Notes: generated by a model from the sequence alone, not told the origin. Numbered from the stretch's first letter, positions 11,249 through 20,445 are shown. The stretch: 57,194 nucleotides of DNA from Prevotella sp. UBA3776 (GCA_002369515.1 DFFM01000029.1:1-57194), one strand, 5' to 3'. Numbers and translations are program-made.

Positions 11249-11921
11249 GTCGAAATCCCCCATGGTCGCCTCCCTCGGAATCGGGACTAACCGATGGACA
11301 AAAGCCAATGGCGCAAGGCTGGCAGTGGGAGATGTTTTCGTAGTTCTTTTCTCCATGAAATTATTGTCGTGAGTTACGTCTGAATTTTCTAGAGAATTTC
11401 AACGTAGCGCCGTGCGTTATTTTCGTATCTCCCGGCCATGCGAAAATATCTCCCGACAACAAAAGAATATCTTCCGACAATACGAAATTATTGTCGGAAG
11501 ATAATTTTCTGTAGTCTCGAGTTTGTTTTTCTGTTGTCGTGCTTTACGCGGGAATCCTTGGGAATGATAACGCTTTGCGTCTTTAAAAAACCAATAAAAA
11601 CAAAGAAAAACCAACAAAACAAGGGGCTTTACAAATAAAAACATGTTTTTCCTTGTTCGTTTTTGTTTTTATTGGTTTTTGAAAGACGCGTAGCGTATGC
11701 TTTTCTGCCGAAGAAACAATGTTGGCCTTAAGACAACGAATGTAGCGTCGGGAAATAAAAATTTATCTTCCGACAATTGAATACCATCTCCTGGCAAAAC
11801 GAAAACAACTTGCTGGAATCGTTTCGAGACTGTGTTCTTGATAATAAGGGAACGCCGTTTTGGAATGATTTTCTGTTAATAAGACTAAACGAACGGTGCA
11901 AACTAATTAATTTTCTTAAAT
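11249..11921. other. Gene-free spacer with repeats
   Basis: No convincing gene is seen between the radical SAM gene and the blaI-like promoter. The stretch holds copy A of a dispersed hairpin repeat (11382-11697, listed separately) and, at 11745-11805, further degenerate TCTTCCGACAATTGA and TCTCCTGGCAAAACGAAA units of the same family. Reading frames here are low-complexity products of the repeat. Confidence 0.7.
11382..11697. repeat. Dispersed hairpin repeat, copy A
   Basis: Starts with the near-palindrome GAATTTTCTAGAGAATTTC (11382-11400), continues with tandem units of the form GAAAATATCTCCCGACAA (11430-11490), then a hairpin ATCTTCCGACAAT/ATTGTCGGAAGAT (11469-11481 and 11490-11502). From 11503 to about 11640 it is nearly identical to 56983-57150. 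The right part is itself a 36-bp imperfect inverted repeat (11570-11605 against 11661-11696) built on ACGCTTTGCGTC and CCAATAAAAACAAA. Confidence 0.85.
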
Positions 11922-11966
11922 AACTAAAAGATTTAGTTGTATGAAAAGATTTTTTAGTTATCTTTG
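11922..11966 (+). promoter_or_regulatory. Promoter with BlaI-type operator dyad
   Basis: The -7 box TATCTTTG is at 11959-11966 with TTG at 11937-11939. A perfect dyad AACTAAA-AGA-TTTAGTT (11922-11938) covers the -33 element, and a second half-site TTTAGTT (11953-11959) runs into the -7 box exactly 21 bp, two helical turns, after the first. This arrangement fits autorepression by the BlaI-like protein encoded directly downstream. Operator assignment is inference. Confidence 0.7.
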
Positions 11967-12033
11967 CAAAAGATATTGACAACGACGTGCATTTGATGAA
12001 TAGCAGACAAAAAGAACAAACAATAAGACAATA

Positions 12034-12396
12034 ATGAAAAAACTGACCAACAAAGAAAAGGAAATCATGGAACTGTTCTGGCAACACGGCCCCATGTTTG
12101 TGCGCGAGCTGCTGGAGTGCTACGCCGAGCCGCGGCCCCACTTCAACACACTTTCCACAATCGTGCGGCTGTTGGAGAAGAATGGATTTCTGGATCATCG
12201 GCAGTATGGCAATAGCTACCAGTATTTCGCCAAAGTGACCGAAAAGGAGTATGGCAAGAGCTCGATGGCGGGAGTAGTGAAGAACTATTTCAACAACTCC
12301 TACCTGAGTGCCGTTTCTGCCTTTGTGAAGGAAGAGAAAATCAGCGTTGACGAGCTGAAAGAGCTCATCAGCCAGATTGAGAAAGGCCAAGCATGA
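12034..12396 (+). CDS. BlaI/MecI-family winged-helix repressor
   Basis: 120 residues starting MKKLTNKEKEIMELFWQHGPMFVRELLE, the standard BlaI/MecI N-terminal winged helix, with a C-terminal dimerisation region rich in K/E. Family members repress target promoters as dimers and are inactivated by proteolysis triggered by a BlaR1-like membrane peptidase. The partner gene overlaps by 4 bp (ATGA). No beta-lactamase gene is adjacent, so the regulon is unknown; the operator dyad upstream suggests it controls at least itself. Confidence 0.93.
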   Translation: MKKLTNKEKEIMELFWQHGPMFVRELLECYAEPRPHFNTLSTIVRLLEKNGFLDHRQYGNSYQYFAKVTEKEYGKSSMAGVVKNYFNNSYLSAVSAFVKEEKISVDELKELISQIEKGQA

Positions 12397-14021
12397 GCGA
12401 GTTTCTGATGTACGACTTCCACGTGGCGGTGCTCATAGCCACGTTCTACCTGTTCTGGCGGCTGTTGCTGGCCCGCGAAACGCTCCACCGGCTCAACCGC
12501 GCTGTGCTGCTGATTACGGCGGCGCTGTCGTTCGTGCTGCCGCTGTGCGTCGTTACGCTTCATCGCAGTGTGGTGGTGCCGGTGGCGGAGCGTACCACGG
12601 CGGCAATGCCAACGGCCACGGTGGAACGGGTGGCAACGGGTCAACCCTGGTGGATGACGGCGGCTGTGGCGGTGTTCCTTGCGGGTGCCCTGCTGACGCT
12701 GGCATGGACGCTCCTTTCGGTGGGCCGCGTGTGGCGGCTCGTCAGGAACAGCGAACTGCACCCGCAGGGCGACGGCACGGTGGTGGCCGTGACAGACAGA
12801 GACTTGCAGCCTTTCAGTTGGATGCACTACATTGTAATGAGTCGTAGCGACTACGACCACCCCGATGCCGCCATCTTAGCCCACGAACGAGGCCACGTCA
12901 GCGCGCACCACTCGTGGGACGTGCTGTTGGTGGGGGTGTTCAGCGTGCTGCAATGGTTCAACCCGGCTCTGTGGCTGCTGCGCCGCGACCTGCGCGCCAT
13001 TCACGAGTACGAAGCCGACGCAGCCGTTCTCTCTCAAGGCATCGATGCACGTCAATATCAGTATCTGTTAGTAAGAAAAGCTGTGGCAACTCACGGGTAC
13101 TCCGTTGCCAACAGTCTGAGTCACAGTACCCTGAAACGAAGAATCAACATGATGTTAAGAAAGAAAACCAATCGCCTACAGTGGCTCCGCGCCCTGTATA
13201 TCGTTCCCGTCGTAGCCATTTCGTTGGCCGTCAGTGCCCGCACGGTGGTGGACTACCAGATGCAACTCCCGACTCCCGCCAAAGCGGAGGTGAAAGCCAC
13301 CGCTGGAGTGTCATCAGGGGCATTGCCCAATGCTGACCAGGACAACAAGGTGAAGGACAACAGGAAAAAGGTGAGGATTCCCGACGAGGCGACGAACGCC
13401 CACCCATTGGTCATCGTAAACGGAGCGGAAATGCCCTACGACCGTTTTGTGGAGATCAGTCCCAATATAGTCAAAAGCATAACAGTGCTCAAAGACGAAG
13501 AGGGCCGAAAGAAATATGGAGCAAAGGCCAAGGACGGTGTCATCGTGGTGGAGATTGAAGACCAGCCCAACAAGAAAGGCCACGAGCCCTTCAAGGTGAA
13601 GGGACAGGTGGTGGACGAACAGAACCAGCCCGTCATTGGTGCCACCGTCATGGTGAAGGGCACCAAGCAGGGCACCGTTACCGACATGGATGGCAACTTC
13701 AGCATCGTTGTGCCCGACGGTGCCACCATCGAGGCGGCCTACATCGGCATGGCCACCAGTTCGGTGAAGGCCGACCGCGCTGTCATGGCTCCGAAGGAAG
13801 GCAGCGAGTGTCTCGTCAACTTCAAACTGAAGAAGGACGGTTCGGACGCTGTGCCGACTGCCAAGGCGACAAGCAAGATTGTCACCCGCGTGGTGGTGGA
13901 TGGCAAGGAAATGTCGATGGAGGAGTTTGAAACCACCACCGAGCCTGACAATATAGAGTCGATGAGCATCGACAAGACCGACCCGAAGCACATCAAGATA
14001 AAGGTCAGCACGAAGAAGTGA
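12393..14021 (+). CDS. BlaR1-like M56 membrane peptidase with CarboxypepD_reg-like domain
   Basis: 542 residues. Three N-terminal membrane helices (about 5-25, 30-50, 88-112) are followed by the zinc-peptidase motif HERGH in ILAHERGHVSAHH and the downstream EYEAD ligand, then a fourth helix near 270-290. Instead of the penicillin-binding sensor of true BlaR1, the periplasmic part carries a segment resembling a TonB-receptor plug (VIVNGAEMPYDRF...GAKAKDGVIVVE) and a CarboxypepD_reg-like beta-sandwich (VKGQVVDEQNQPVIGATVMVKG). It probably cleaves the BlaI-like repressor upon an unknown envelope signal. The pair forms one operon. Confidence 0.88.
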   Translation: MSEFLMYDFHVAVLIATFYLFWRLLLARETLHRLNRAVLLITAALSFVLPLCVVTLHRSVVVPVAERTTAAMPTATVERVATGQPWWMTAAVAVFLAGALLTLAWTLLSVGRVWRLVRNSELHPQGDGTVVAVTDRDLQPFSWMHYIVMSRSDYDHPDAAILAHERGHVSAHHSWDVLLVGVFSVLQWFNPALWLLRRDLRAIHEYEADAAVLSQGIDARQYQYLLVRKAVATHGYSVANSLSHSTLKRRINMMLRKKTNRLQWLRALYIVPVVAISLAVSARTVVDYQMQLPTPAKAEVKATAGVSSGALPNADQDNKVKDNRKKVRIPDEATNAHPLVIVNGAEMPYDRFVEISPNIVKSITVLKDEEGRKKYGAKAKDGVIVVEIEDQPNKKGHEPFKVKGQVVDEQNQPVIGATVMVKGTKQGTVTDMDGNFSIVVPDGATIEAAYIGMATSSVKADRAVMAPKEGSECLVNFKLKKDGSDAVPTAKATSKIVTRVVVDGKEMSMEEFETTTEPDNIESMSIDKTDPKHIKIKVSTKK

Positions 14022-14052
14022 CTCTCTCTCTCACTCACTCATAAAGAACATG

Positions 14053-14090
14053 AAAAAAGCCTTGTCACCGTGAGGTGGTCAGGCTTTTTT
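14053..14090. terminator. Bidirectional intrinsic terminator
   Basis: Stem AAAAAAGCC...GGCTTTTTT enclosing TCACC-GTGA-GGTG-type pairing. It lies between the M56 peptidase gene (+) and the phosphatase-GH92 gene (-), with A and T runs on both sides, so it can end both transcripts. Confidence 0.85.
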
Positions 14091-14141
14091 CTGCGCATTC
14101 CAGCGGAGCTTGCGATGAGGAATGCTTCGAGTGCTTGGGCT

Positions 14142-17100
14142 TCATCGCGGCTGGCAGTCTTCCTGTCGGCTGCCCCAGTCGTAGTTGGGCGTCGAGCCCA
14201 TGGAGAGGCGCAGTGTTCCGCCGTTGATGATGTCGTTGTGGGTGATGTAGTTCTTGCTGTAGGGAACGCCGTTGAGCGTGGCGCTCTGGATGTAGTAGCA
14301 GTCGGCCCATGGGTTGTCGTTCTCGATGGTGAAGGTCTTGCCGCTGCTCAGATGTATTTTCACGCTCTTGAAGGCGGTGGTGCCCAGCATGTAGTAAGGT
14401 GTTGCGGGGCAGACGGGATAGAATCCCATTGACGAGAACAAGTACCATGCCGACATCTGTCCGGCGTCGTCGTTGCCGGAGAGTCCTCCGGGCACGTTCT
14501 CGTACTCGCTGTCCAGGATGCGGCGCACTTCGCGTTGCGTCTTCCAGGGTTCACCGGCGTAGTTGTACATGTAGGCCATCTGGTGGCAAGGCTCGTTGCC
14601 GTGCCAGTAGCGGTTGTGCTGGAAAGTGCTGTCCAGACGAGCCACATAGTGGATTTTTCCGCCCATGGCCTCCATCAGTCCGTAAGGGTCGTGGGGAGCG
14701 TAGAAGGTGTAGTGGCAGGGTGCGCCCTCGGTGATGAACTTCACGCGCTGCGCCACGTTGTTGTCGTTGATGAATTGTCCGTTGGCATGGCGTCCCTGTG
14801 CGTAGCCCGTGCGCGGGTCGATGACGTTGCGGTAGTATTGCGAGCGTGCCATGAGTTGCTGGTAGTCGTCGTCCTTGCCCAAGAACTGTGCCACTTGCGC
14901 CAGTGCGAAGTCGTCGTAGGCATACTCCATGGTGCGGCTCACCTGCTCGTCGCCGTGCCAGGCTTCGCGGATGACTTCCTCCACGGGGATGAATCCGTAC
15001 TTCAGGTATGCCGAGATGCCGCGTCGTCCGTTGCCGTTTTTGAATTCGCGCATGGTGGCCGATGTGCGGAAGGCGTTCTTGTACATGCCTTCGTAGGCGT
15101 TGGTGATGTCAAAGTTCTTCACCCCCTTCACGTAAGCGTCGCTCAGGGCCGATATGCAGTGGTCGCCAATCATGGCGCCGGTGTAGCTGTTCCAGCAGGG
15201 GAAGATGGGGAGCCAGCCGCCCTGCTGATACATATCTACGAGGCTCTGCATCATTTCGCCGTTGGTCTTGGGTGCGATGATGTTGAGCAGTGGGTGCAGG
15301 GCGCGGTAGGTGTCCCACATGCTGAAGTCGGTGTAGTATTTTGCGCCGCGGTAGGCCTGCTGGGCTTCCGTTCCGTTGAATCCCGGATAGCGGCCGTCCA
15401 CGTCGCTGAACTCGCGGGGCAAGAACGACGCGCGGTAGAGTGCGCCGTAGAATTTGCTTTCGGCTTCGGTGTCGTCAGTTTCAATCTCGATAAGTCCCAG
15501 TCGCTGCTGCCACAGTTCGTTCAGTTCGTTGCGGGTTTTCTCGAAGTTCCAGTGGGGGATTTCGCTCTGCAGGTTGCGCTGCGCCCCCTCAATGTCGTTG
15601 AACGACGAGGCGGCCTTGACCAGTATCTGGTCGTCGCGCTTGGTGTCGAAACAGAGGTAGAATCCAATGTTCTTTTGGTAGCCTATCTGCGTTTGTCCCG
15701 GATAAACCTGGTCGCCGCAGTAGGTGCCGAAGCTGCTGGGGGCGCGGTCGTACTTCACCACGAAGAAACCGCTGAAGCCGGCCTTTTCGCCCATTCCCTG
15801 ATAGATGCGGTGAACTGGGTTGAAACCATACACCTCGTGGCGCACGGTGTCGATGGCGATGAAGCCTTCGCCCTCGTCGCTGTTGGGATTGATGACCACA
15901 TAGGTGCGCGACGGTCCGTCGCAGGTGAACCTCATGATGGCCGAGTGCGAGCGTCCGGTCAGTTCGGCGGTGATGTGCTCCCAGGGCAGCTGCACCGAGT
16001 AGTAGTCGGGGTGTGACACCTCCTTGTCGTGCTCGAAGGGTGTGGCGCGCCGTTCGGGCGTGGTGCGCAGCGAGTCGCCCAGAGCGGCGATGGTGAACGA
16101 GCCGTAGTCCTGAGTGCATCCGCCGTTGATCCAATGGCTGTTGCGGAATCCCATCCAGCGTGTGTCGCTATAGTAATAAGGTGCCACGCACTTCAGCTCG
16201 GTGTCTCGCGTTTGGGGCGTCCAGAAGTTCATGCCGTTGGGCTCCAGCACTGCGGGAATGGTTTGTCCACTCTGTTCGGTGCCTTGGGCGTAGATGCTGG
16301 CCGAGGGCATTACGGCCTTGTCGGTGCCCACCATGGTGTTGAGCATGGCCACGCGTTCGCGGCGGCGAGCCAGGCTCAGCCACTTGGAGTAGTATTCCTT
16401 CACCTCGTTCCAGTGGTAGAAGGTGCCCATGGTGGTGGGCATGGCGAGTTGCACCTCGCGCTCGTTGTGGAGGAATTTCACGAGCACTTCGCCGCGCTCG
16501 TTGTGGTAGAAAATCATCTGCAAGTTGGCAGCCATGGGAATGATGTTGAACATGTCGTCGCCCAGGTTGATGCCCAGCAGCGTGAGCAGACGGTAGAGGC
16601 TGGTGTCGTGGCCGAAGCGCAGGTCGGCGGCTATGCCGTTGCCGGCGATGGCTGCATCGGCACTCTCGACGATGTTCTGCCAAAGCGAGGTGGCCGACAT
16701 TTCGGGAGCGTCGTTGTTCGAGGCGTCCTCGCCGTTGATGAGGCGCATGCGCTCGTCGTGCCAGTCTTCCAGTTCCTGCATCTCCTGCTGGGTGAAGATG
16801 TCGAAGAGGTTCACCTTCAGTTCCACGTTCTGCATGTCGGCCGCAATGGTGTGGAGCTCTTCCATCAGTCCCAGCGGATCCTTGATGCGCGTGGGGTCGC
16901 GGAACAGCTCGCGCATGAGTCGTTCGCTGCTGCCGTAGAATTTGGGGTGTACCGTGGCGTAAAGTTCCTCTATCTGTGGCGAACTGTAGGCCAAATAGCT
17001 CATGTAGCGCGGGTCGGAGTCCTGAGTGACCCAAAGCTCCTCGTTCATTTTCTTGAGCTGCGCACTGAAGGCGTTCATGCTCTTTATGCAGCGGTTGGAC

Positions 17101-17552
17101 GTGCTCGAGCGAGCCACGACGGTTTTCTTGCCTTTCAGCACTTCGGGGAAACGCTTCATCATGCGCTCGGCAATCTCGCGGTGCTGCTGTGCGCCCAGGG
17201 GCGTGAGCTGTCCGGCGTTGCCTTCGGCGTTGGCCATCACCTTCTGCAGCCGCTGTCGCACCGAAATGCCCAGCTTGGTCAGGTTCTCGCTCTCCATGAA
17301 CTGGTCATACACGCGCTGGTAGCGTTCCTGCTTGGTGAGCCAGCGCGACCCGTGGCGGCCGTAGTGGCTGATGTAGAAGGGCGTGTAGCCCTTGGGGGCA
17401 GCGGTGAGTTTGCCCTCGTAGGGGTGGTAGGCATAGTAAACGCCGCCCGTCTGCTCGGGCGTGTGCTTTTGGCTTTTCTGTGCCGAGCCGTTGGCAGCCA
17501 TTGCCAGGGCGAGCACGGTGAGAATTGTTCTGAAAGCTTTCATTGTCATCAA
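14142..17552 (-). CDS. Secreted histidine phosphatase-GH92 alpha-mannosidase fusion
   Basis: 1136 residues with a signal peptide (1-24). Residues about 35-410 are a histidine phosphatase of the phytase/MINPP branch: the catalytic motif is HYGRHGSRWL (R66, H67, R70) and the distal proton-donor pair is H315-D316 (RFGHD). From about 435 to the end it is a GH92 exo-alpha-mannosidase, with GMGEKAGFSG-type N-domain strands, YRALHPL, EG.P.HYTF.APHD, HGNEPCHQMAYMYN and GGLSGNDDAGQMSAWY motifs; GH92 enzymes need calcium and invert. The two activities in one chain suggest a substrate carrying both phosphate and alpha-mannose, such as phosphomannan or mannose-6-phosphate glycans. It is a single gene with its own promoter. 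An alternative start is M4. Confidence 0.9.
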   Translation of the reverse strand: MMTMKAFRTILTVLALAMAANGSAQKSQKHTPEQTGGVYYAYHPYEGKLTAAPKGYTPFYISHYGRHGSRWLTKQERYQRVYDQFMESENLTKLGISVRQRLQKVMANAEGNAGQLTPLGAQQHREIAERMMKRFPEVLKGKKTVVARSSTSNRCIKSMNAFSAQLKKMNEELWVTQDSDPRYMSYLAYSSPQIEELYATVHPKFYGSSERLMRELFRDPTRIKDPLGLMEELHTIAADMQNVELKVNLFDIFTQQEMQELEDWHDERMRLINGEDASNNDAPEMSATSLWQNIVESADAAIAGNGIAADLRFGHDTSLYRLLTLLGINLGDDMFNIIPMAANLQMIFYHNERGEVLVKFLHNEREVQLAMPTTMGTFYHWNEVKEYYSKWLSLARRRERVAMLNTMVGTDKAVMPSASIYAQGTEQSGQTIPAVLEPNGMNFWTPQTRDTELKCVAPYYYSDTRWMGFRNSHWINGGCTQDYGSFTIAALGDSLRTTPERRATPFEHDKEVSHPDYYSVQLPWEHITAELTGRSHSAIMRFTCDGPSRTYVVINPNSDEGEGFIAIDTVRHEVYGFNPVHRIYQGMGEKAGFSGFFVVKYDRAPSSFGTYCGDQVYPGQTQIGYQKNIGFYLCFDTKRDDQILVKAASSFNDIEGAQRNLQSEIPHWNFEKTRNELNELWQQRLGLIEIETDDTEAESKFYGALYRASFLPREFSDVDGRYPGFNGTEAQQAYRGAKYYTDFSMWDTYRALHPLLNIIAPKTNGEMMQSLVDMYQQGGWLPIFPCWNSYTGAMIGDHCISALSDAYVKGVKNFDITNAYEGMYKNAFRTSATMREFKNGNGRRGISAYLKYGFIPVEEVIREAWHGDEQVSRTMEYAYDDFALAQVAQFLGKDDDYQQLMARSQYYRNVIDPRTGYAQGRHANGQFINDNNVAQRVKFITEGAPCHYTFYAPHDPYGLMEAMGGKIHYVARLDSTFQHNRYWHGNEPCHQMAYMYNYAGEPWKTQREVRRILDSEYENVPGGLSGNDDAGQMSAWYLFSSMGFYPVCPATPYYMLGTTAFKSVKIHLSSGKTFTIENDNPWADCYYIQSATLNGVPYSKNYITHNDIINGGTLRLSMGSTPNYDWGSRQEDCQPR

Positions 17553-17581
17553 TGTTTTCGTCTTGTTTTCGTTTCTGTCTG

Positions 17582-17589
17582 CAAAGGTA
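17582..17589 (-). promoter_or_regulatory. Promoter -7 box for the phosphatase-GH92 gene
   Basis: TACCTTTG on the minus strand, 30 nt upstream of the start codon. Confidence 0.65.
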
Positions 17590-17684
17590 CGATTAAGCGC
17601 GCAAAAAGCAAAATATTTTTTGACTTTTTCGGGCGTGTGTGCCCTCTACGGAAGCATGAGCAATGTTTTTCGGGATAAATCCGT

Positions 17685-17712
17685 TTGGTTTCGAAAATAA
17701 TTTGTAATTTTG
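17685..17712 (+). promoter_or_regulatory. Promoter of typA
   Basis: -33 TTG at 17685-17687 and -7 box TAATTTTG at 17705-17712, 20 bp apart from T to T. The leader before the ATG at 17736 is about 20 nt. Confidence 0.75.
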
Positions 17713-17735
17713 CACGCGAAATAAGGAAAAAGATT

Positions 17736-19541
17736 ATGCAAGACATTAGAAACATAGCGATTATCGCGCACGTTGACCACGGAAAGACTACTCTCGTAGA
17801 TAAGATGATGCTGGCCGGCAACCTGTTCCGCGAAGGGCAGGACTTGAGCAGCCAAGTGCTTGACAACAACGACTTGGAGAGGGAACGGGGCATCACCATT
17901 CTTTCGAAAAACGTTTCCATCAATTATAAAGGAGTGAAGATCAACATCATCGACACTCCGGGACACAGCGACTTCGGCGGCGAGGTGGAGCGTGTGCTCA
18001 ACATGGCCGACGGCTGTTTGCTGCTGGTCGATGCTTTCGAAGGCCCCATGCCGCAGACGCGCTTTGTGCTGCAGAAGGCACTGGAGATTGGGCTGAAGCC
18101 CATTGTGGTGGTGAACAAGGTGGACAAGCCCAACTGCCGGCCGGAGGAAGTTTACGAAATGGTGTTCGACCTGATGTTTTCGCTCAATGCCACCGAGGAC
18201 CAGCTGGACTTCCCGGTGGTGTATGGTTCGGCCAAGCAGGGCTGGATGGGCGAGGACTACAACACGCCAACCGACGGCATCACCTATCTGCTGGACAAAA
18301 TCATCGAGGTGATACCCGCTCCGAAACAACTGGAAGGCACACCGCAGATGCTCATCACGAGTTTGGACTACAGCAGCTATACAGGCCGCATCGCCGTGGG
18401 TCGAGTACACCGCGGAACCCTGAAAGACGGCATGCAGGTGACCATTGCCCATCGCGACGGTTCGCTGGAGAAAACCCGCATCAAGGAACTGCACACGTTC
18501 GAAGGCATGGGCCATGTGCGTACGAAGGAAGTGGCCTGCGGCGACATCTGCGCTGTGATAGGCTTGGAGCATTTCGAGATTGGCGACACCATTTGTGACT
18601 TCGAGAATCCCGAGGCGCTGCCTCCCATCGCCATCGACGAGCCCACCATGAGCATGCTCTTCACCATCAACGACTCGCCTTTCTTCGGCAAGGAGGGCAA
18701 GTATGTCACCTCGCGCCACATCAACGACCGCTTGGAGCGCGAACTGGAGAAGAACCTGGCCCTGCGCGTGGAGCCTTTCGAGGACTCTACCGACCGTTGG
18801 GTGGTTTCTGGCCGTGGTGTGCTGCACCTGAGCGTGCTCATCGAAACCATGCGCCGCGAGGGCTACGAACTGCAAGTGGGCCAGCCCCAGGTGATTTACA
18901 AGGAGATGGATGGAAAGAAGTGCGAGCCCATCGAAGAACTCACCATCAACGTGCCCGAGGAGTTTGCCTCAAAGATGATTGACATGGTGACGCGCCGCAA
19001 GGGCGAGATGACCAGCATGGAAAGTCAGGGCGAACGCGTGAACATCGAGTTCGACATGCCTTCGCGTGGCATCATAGGTCTGCGCACCAACGTGCTCACG
19101 GCCAGCCAGGGCGAAGCCATCATGGCCCACCGCTTCAAGGAGTATCAGCCCTACAAAGGCGACATAGAGCGTAGGCAGAACGGTTCGATGATTGCCATGG
19201 AAACGGGCACGGCCTATGCCTACAGCATCGACAAACTGCAAGATCGCGGCAAATTCTTCATCGACCCCGGCGAGGAAGTGTATATGGGCCAAGTGGTGGG
19301 CGAGCACGTCCACGACAAAGACCTGGTCATCAACGTGACCAAAGCCAAGCAGCTGACCAACGTCCGTGCCAGCGGCAGTGACGACAAGGCGCGCATCATT
19401 CCCAAGACGGTGATGAGCCTGGAGGAATGTCTGGAATACATCAAGGCCGACGAGCTGGTGGAGGTGACGCCCAAGTCGATGCGCATGCGCAAGACCATCC
19501 TCGACCATGACCAACGGAAGAAGGCCATGAAAGAGATTTGA
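17736..19541 (+). CDS. typA: Translational GTPase TypA/BipA
   Basis: 601 residues. The G domain starts at the N-terminus with [11 protein letters not shown] (G1, K17-T18), [16 protein letters not shown] (G3) and NKVDKP (G4); domains II and III and the BipA-specific C-terminal domain follow with [21 protein letters not shown]. It is a ribosome-binding elongation-factor-type GTPase important under stress and low temperature. The start at 17736 puts the protein directly at the usual [19 protein letters not shown]-terminus; the longer reading frame begins at the promoter itself. Confidence 0.97.
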   Translation: MQDIRNIAIIAHVDHGKTTLVDKMMLAGNLFREGQDLSSQVLDNNDLERERGITILSKNVSINYKGVKINIIDTPGHSDFGGEVERVLNMADGCLLLVDAFEGPMPQTRFVLQKALEIGLKPIVVVNKVDKPNCRPEEVYEMVFDLMFSLNATEDQLDFPVVYGSAKQGWMGEDYNTPTDGITYLLDKIIEVIPAPKQLEGTPQMLITSLDYSSYTGRIAVGRVHRGTLKDGMQVTIAHRDGSLEKTRIKELHTFEGMGHVRTKEVACGDICAVIGLEHFEIGDTICDFENPEALPPIAIDEPTMSMLFTINDSPFFGKEGKYVTSRHINDRLERELEKNLALRVEPFEDSTDRWVVSGRGVLHLSVLIETMRREGYELQVGQPQVIYKEMDGKKCEPIEELTINVPEEFASKMIDMVTRRKGEMTSMESQGERVNIEFDMPSRGIIGLRTNVLTASQGEAIMAHRFKEYQPYKGDIERRQNGSMIAMETGTAYAYSIDKLQDRGKFFIDPGEEVYMGQVVGEHVHDKDLVINVTKAKQLTNVRASGSDDKARIIPKTVMSLEECLEYIKADELVEVTPKSMRMRKTILDHDQRKKAMKEI

Positions 19542-19590
19542 TGACTGAAGGTTTTCTGGTTGCTTTTTCTGAGTTAGTTTTTGTGGGGCT

Positions 19591-20445
19591 ATGCGGAAGT
19601 TCTTGTTTTTGTTTTTGGCGATGTTGTTGCTGTCGGGCAGTGTTCATGCCGGATGGCAAGAACGGCTGAGCCACAAGATAGACCGCATTGCCAAGGGCAA
19701 GCAGATGACTATCGGGGTGGCCTTTGCCTACGACGGCAAGAAGTTCGCCTATAACGACAAGGAGCATTTCCCGCTGGCCGGCGTGATGAAATACCACGTG
19801 GCGGTGGCGGCTCTTTTGCAAGAGCTTCCCCTCGATTCGCTGGTGGATGTCGATGCCTCCGAAATGCGCCCCGACACGTACAGCCCTTTGCGTTTGCTCC
19901 ATCCCGGCGCTGATTTCCGAATCACGCTGGCTGACCTGATGCGGTGGAGTGTGAGCCAAAACGACAACAATGCCAACGACCTGATTATCCGTCAGTGCGG
20001 AGGCGTGGCTCGTGTGGCACAGACGCTCGAAGGTCTGGGTATCGGCGATTTTGAAATCAACTACAACGAAGCCCAAATGCAGGCCGACCCCATGCATTGT
20101 TATGACAACTGGACCACACCCTCGGCCATGACCCAATTGTTCATGGCCTACGACCATGAAGTGTTGGGTGCCGTCCTTTCGCAGGCCACCACGGGCGAGG
20201 ACAGAATCAAGTCGGGACTTCCCTACTGGATAGAAATGGGGCACAAGACCGGTACGGGCCCCCTGTTCAACGGTTTGCGCGTGGCCTACAACGATGCCGC
20301 CGTGGTTAAACTGCCCGACGGACAACGTCTCTACCTGGCCGTCTTCATCAAAGATTCCAGTGAAACCGACGACACCAACAGTTTCGTCATTTCATTCATC
20401 ACCAAGACCATTTTCGACATGTTCCTCCGCGAGGAACTCAATTAG
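19591..20445 (+). CDS. Class A beta-lactamase homologue lacking the catalytic serines
   Basis: 284 residues with a signal peptide (about 1-20). The fold matches class A beta-lactamases of the CfxA/PER type (FPLAGVMKYHVAVA, EMRPDTYSPLR, TTPSAM, MGHKTGTG). Aligning by spacing, Ambler S70 is G64 (codon GGC), K73 is K67, S130-D131-N132 is N124-D125-N126, E166 is E160 and K234-T-G is K219-T-G. Both serines that act in acylation and proton relay are therefore replaced, while the rest of the pocket is kept. Hydrolysis of beta-lactams is unlikely; it may bind peptidoglycan or a ligand. It follows typA by 49 bp and could be co-transcribed. The substitutions are seen directly; the function is unknown. 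Confidence 0.85.
   Translation: MRKFLFLFLAMLLLSGSVHAGWQERLSHKIDRIAKGKQMTIGVAFAYDGKKFAYNDKEHFPLAGVMKYHVAVAALLQELPLDSLVDVDASEMRPDTYSPLRLLHPGADFRITLADLMRWSVSQNDNNANDLIIRQCGGVARVAQTLEGLGIGDFEINYNEAQMQADPMHCYDNWTTPSAMTQLFMAYDHEVLGAVLSQATTGEDRIKSGLPYWIEMGHKTGTGPLFNGLRVAYNDAAVVKLPDGQRLYLAVFIKDSSETDDTNSFVISFITKTIFDMFLREELN

Noticed and set aside
11417..11644. 75-codon minus-strand frame similar to one at 56859-57104
   Set aside because: The similarity is explained by the repeat's DNA identity; the predicted peptides are low-complexity and have no start context or promoter.
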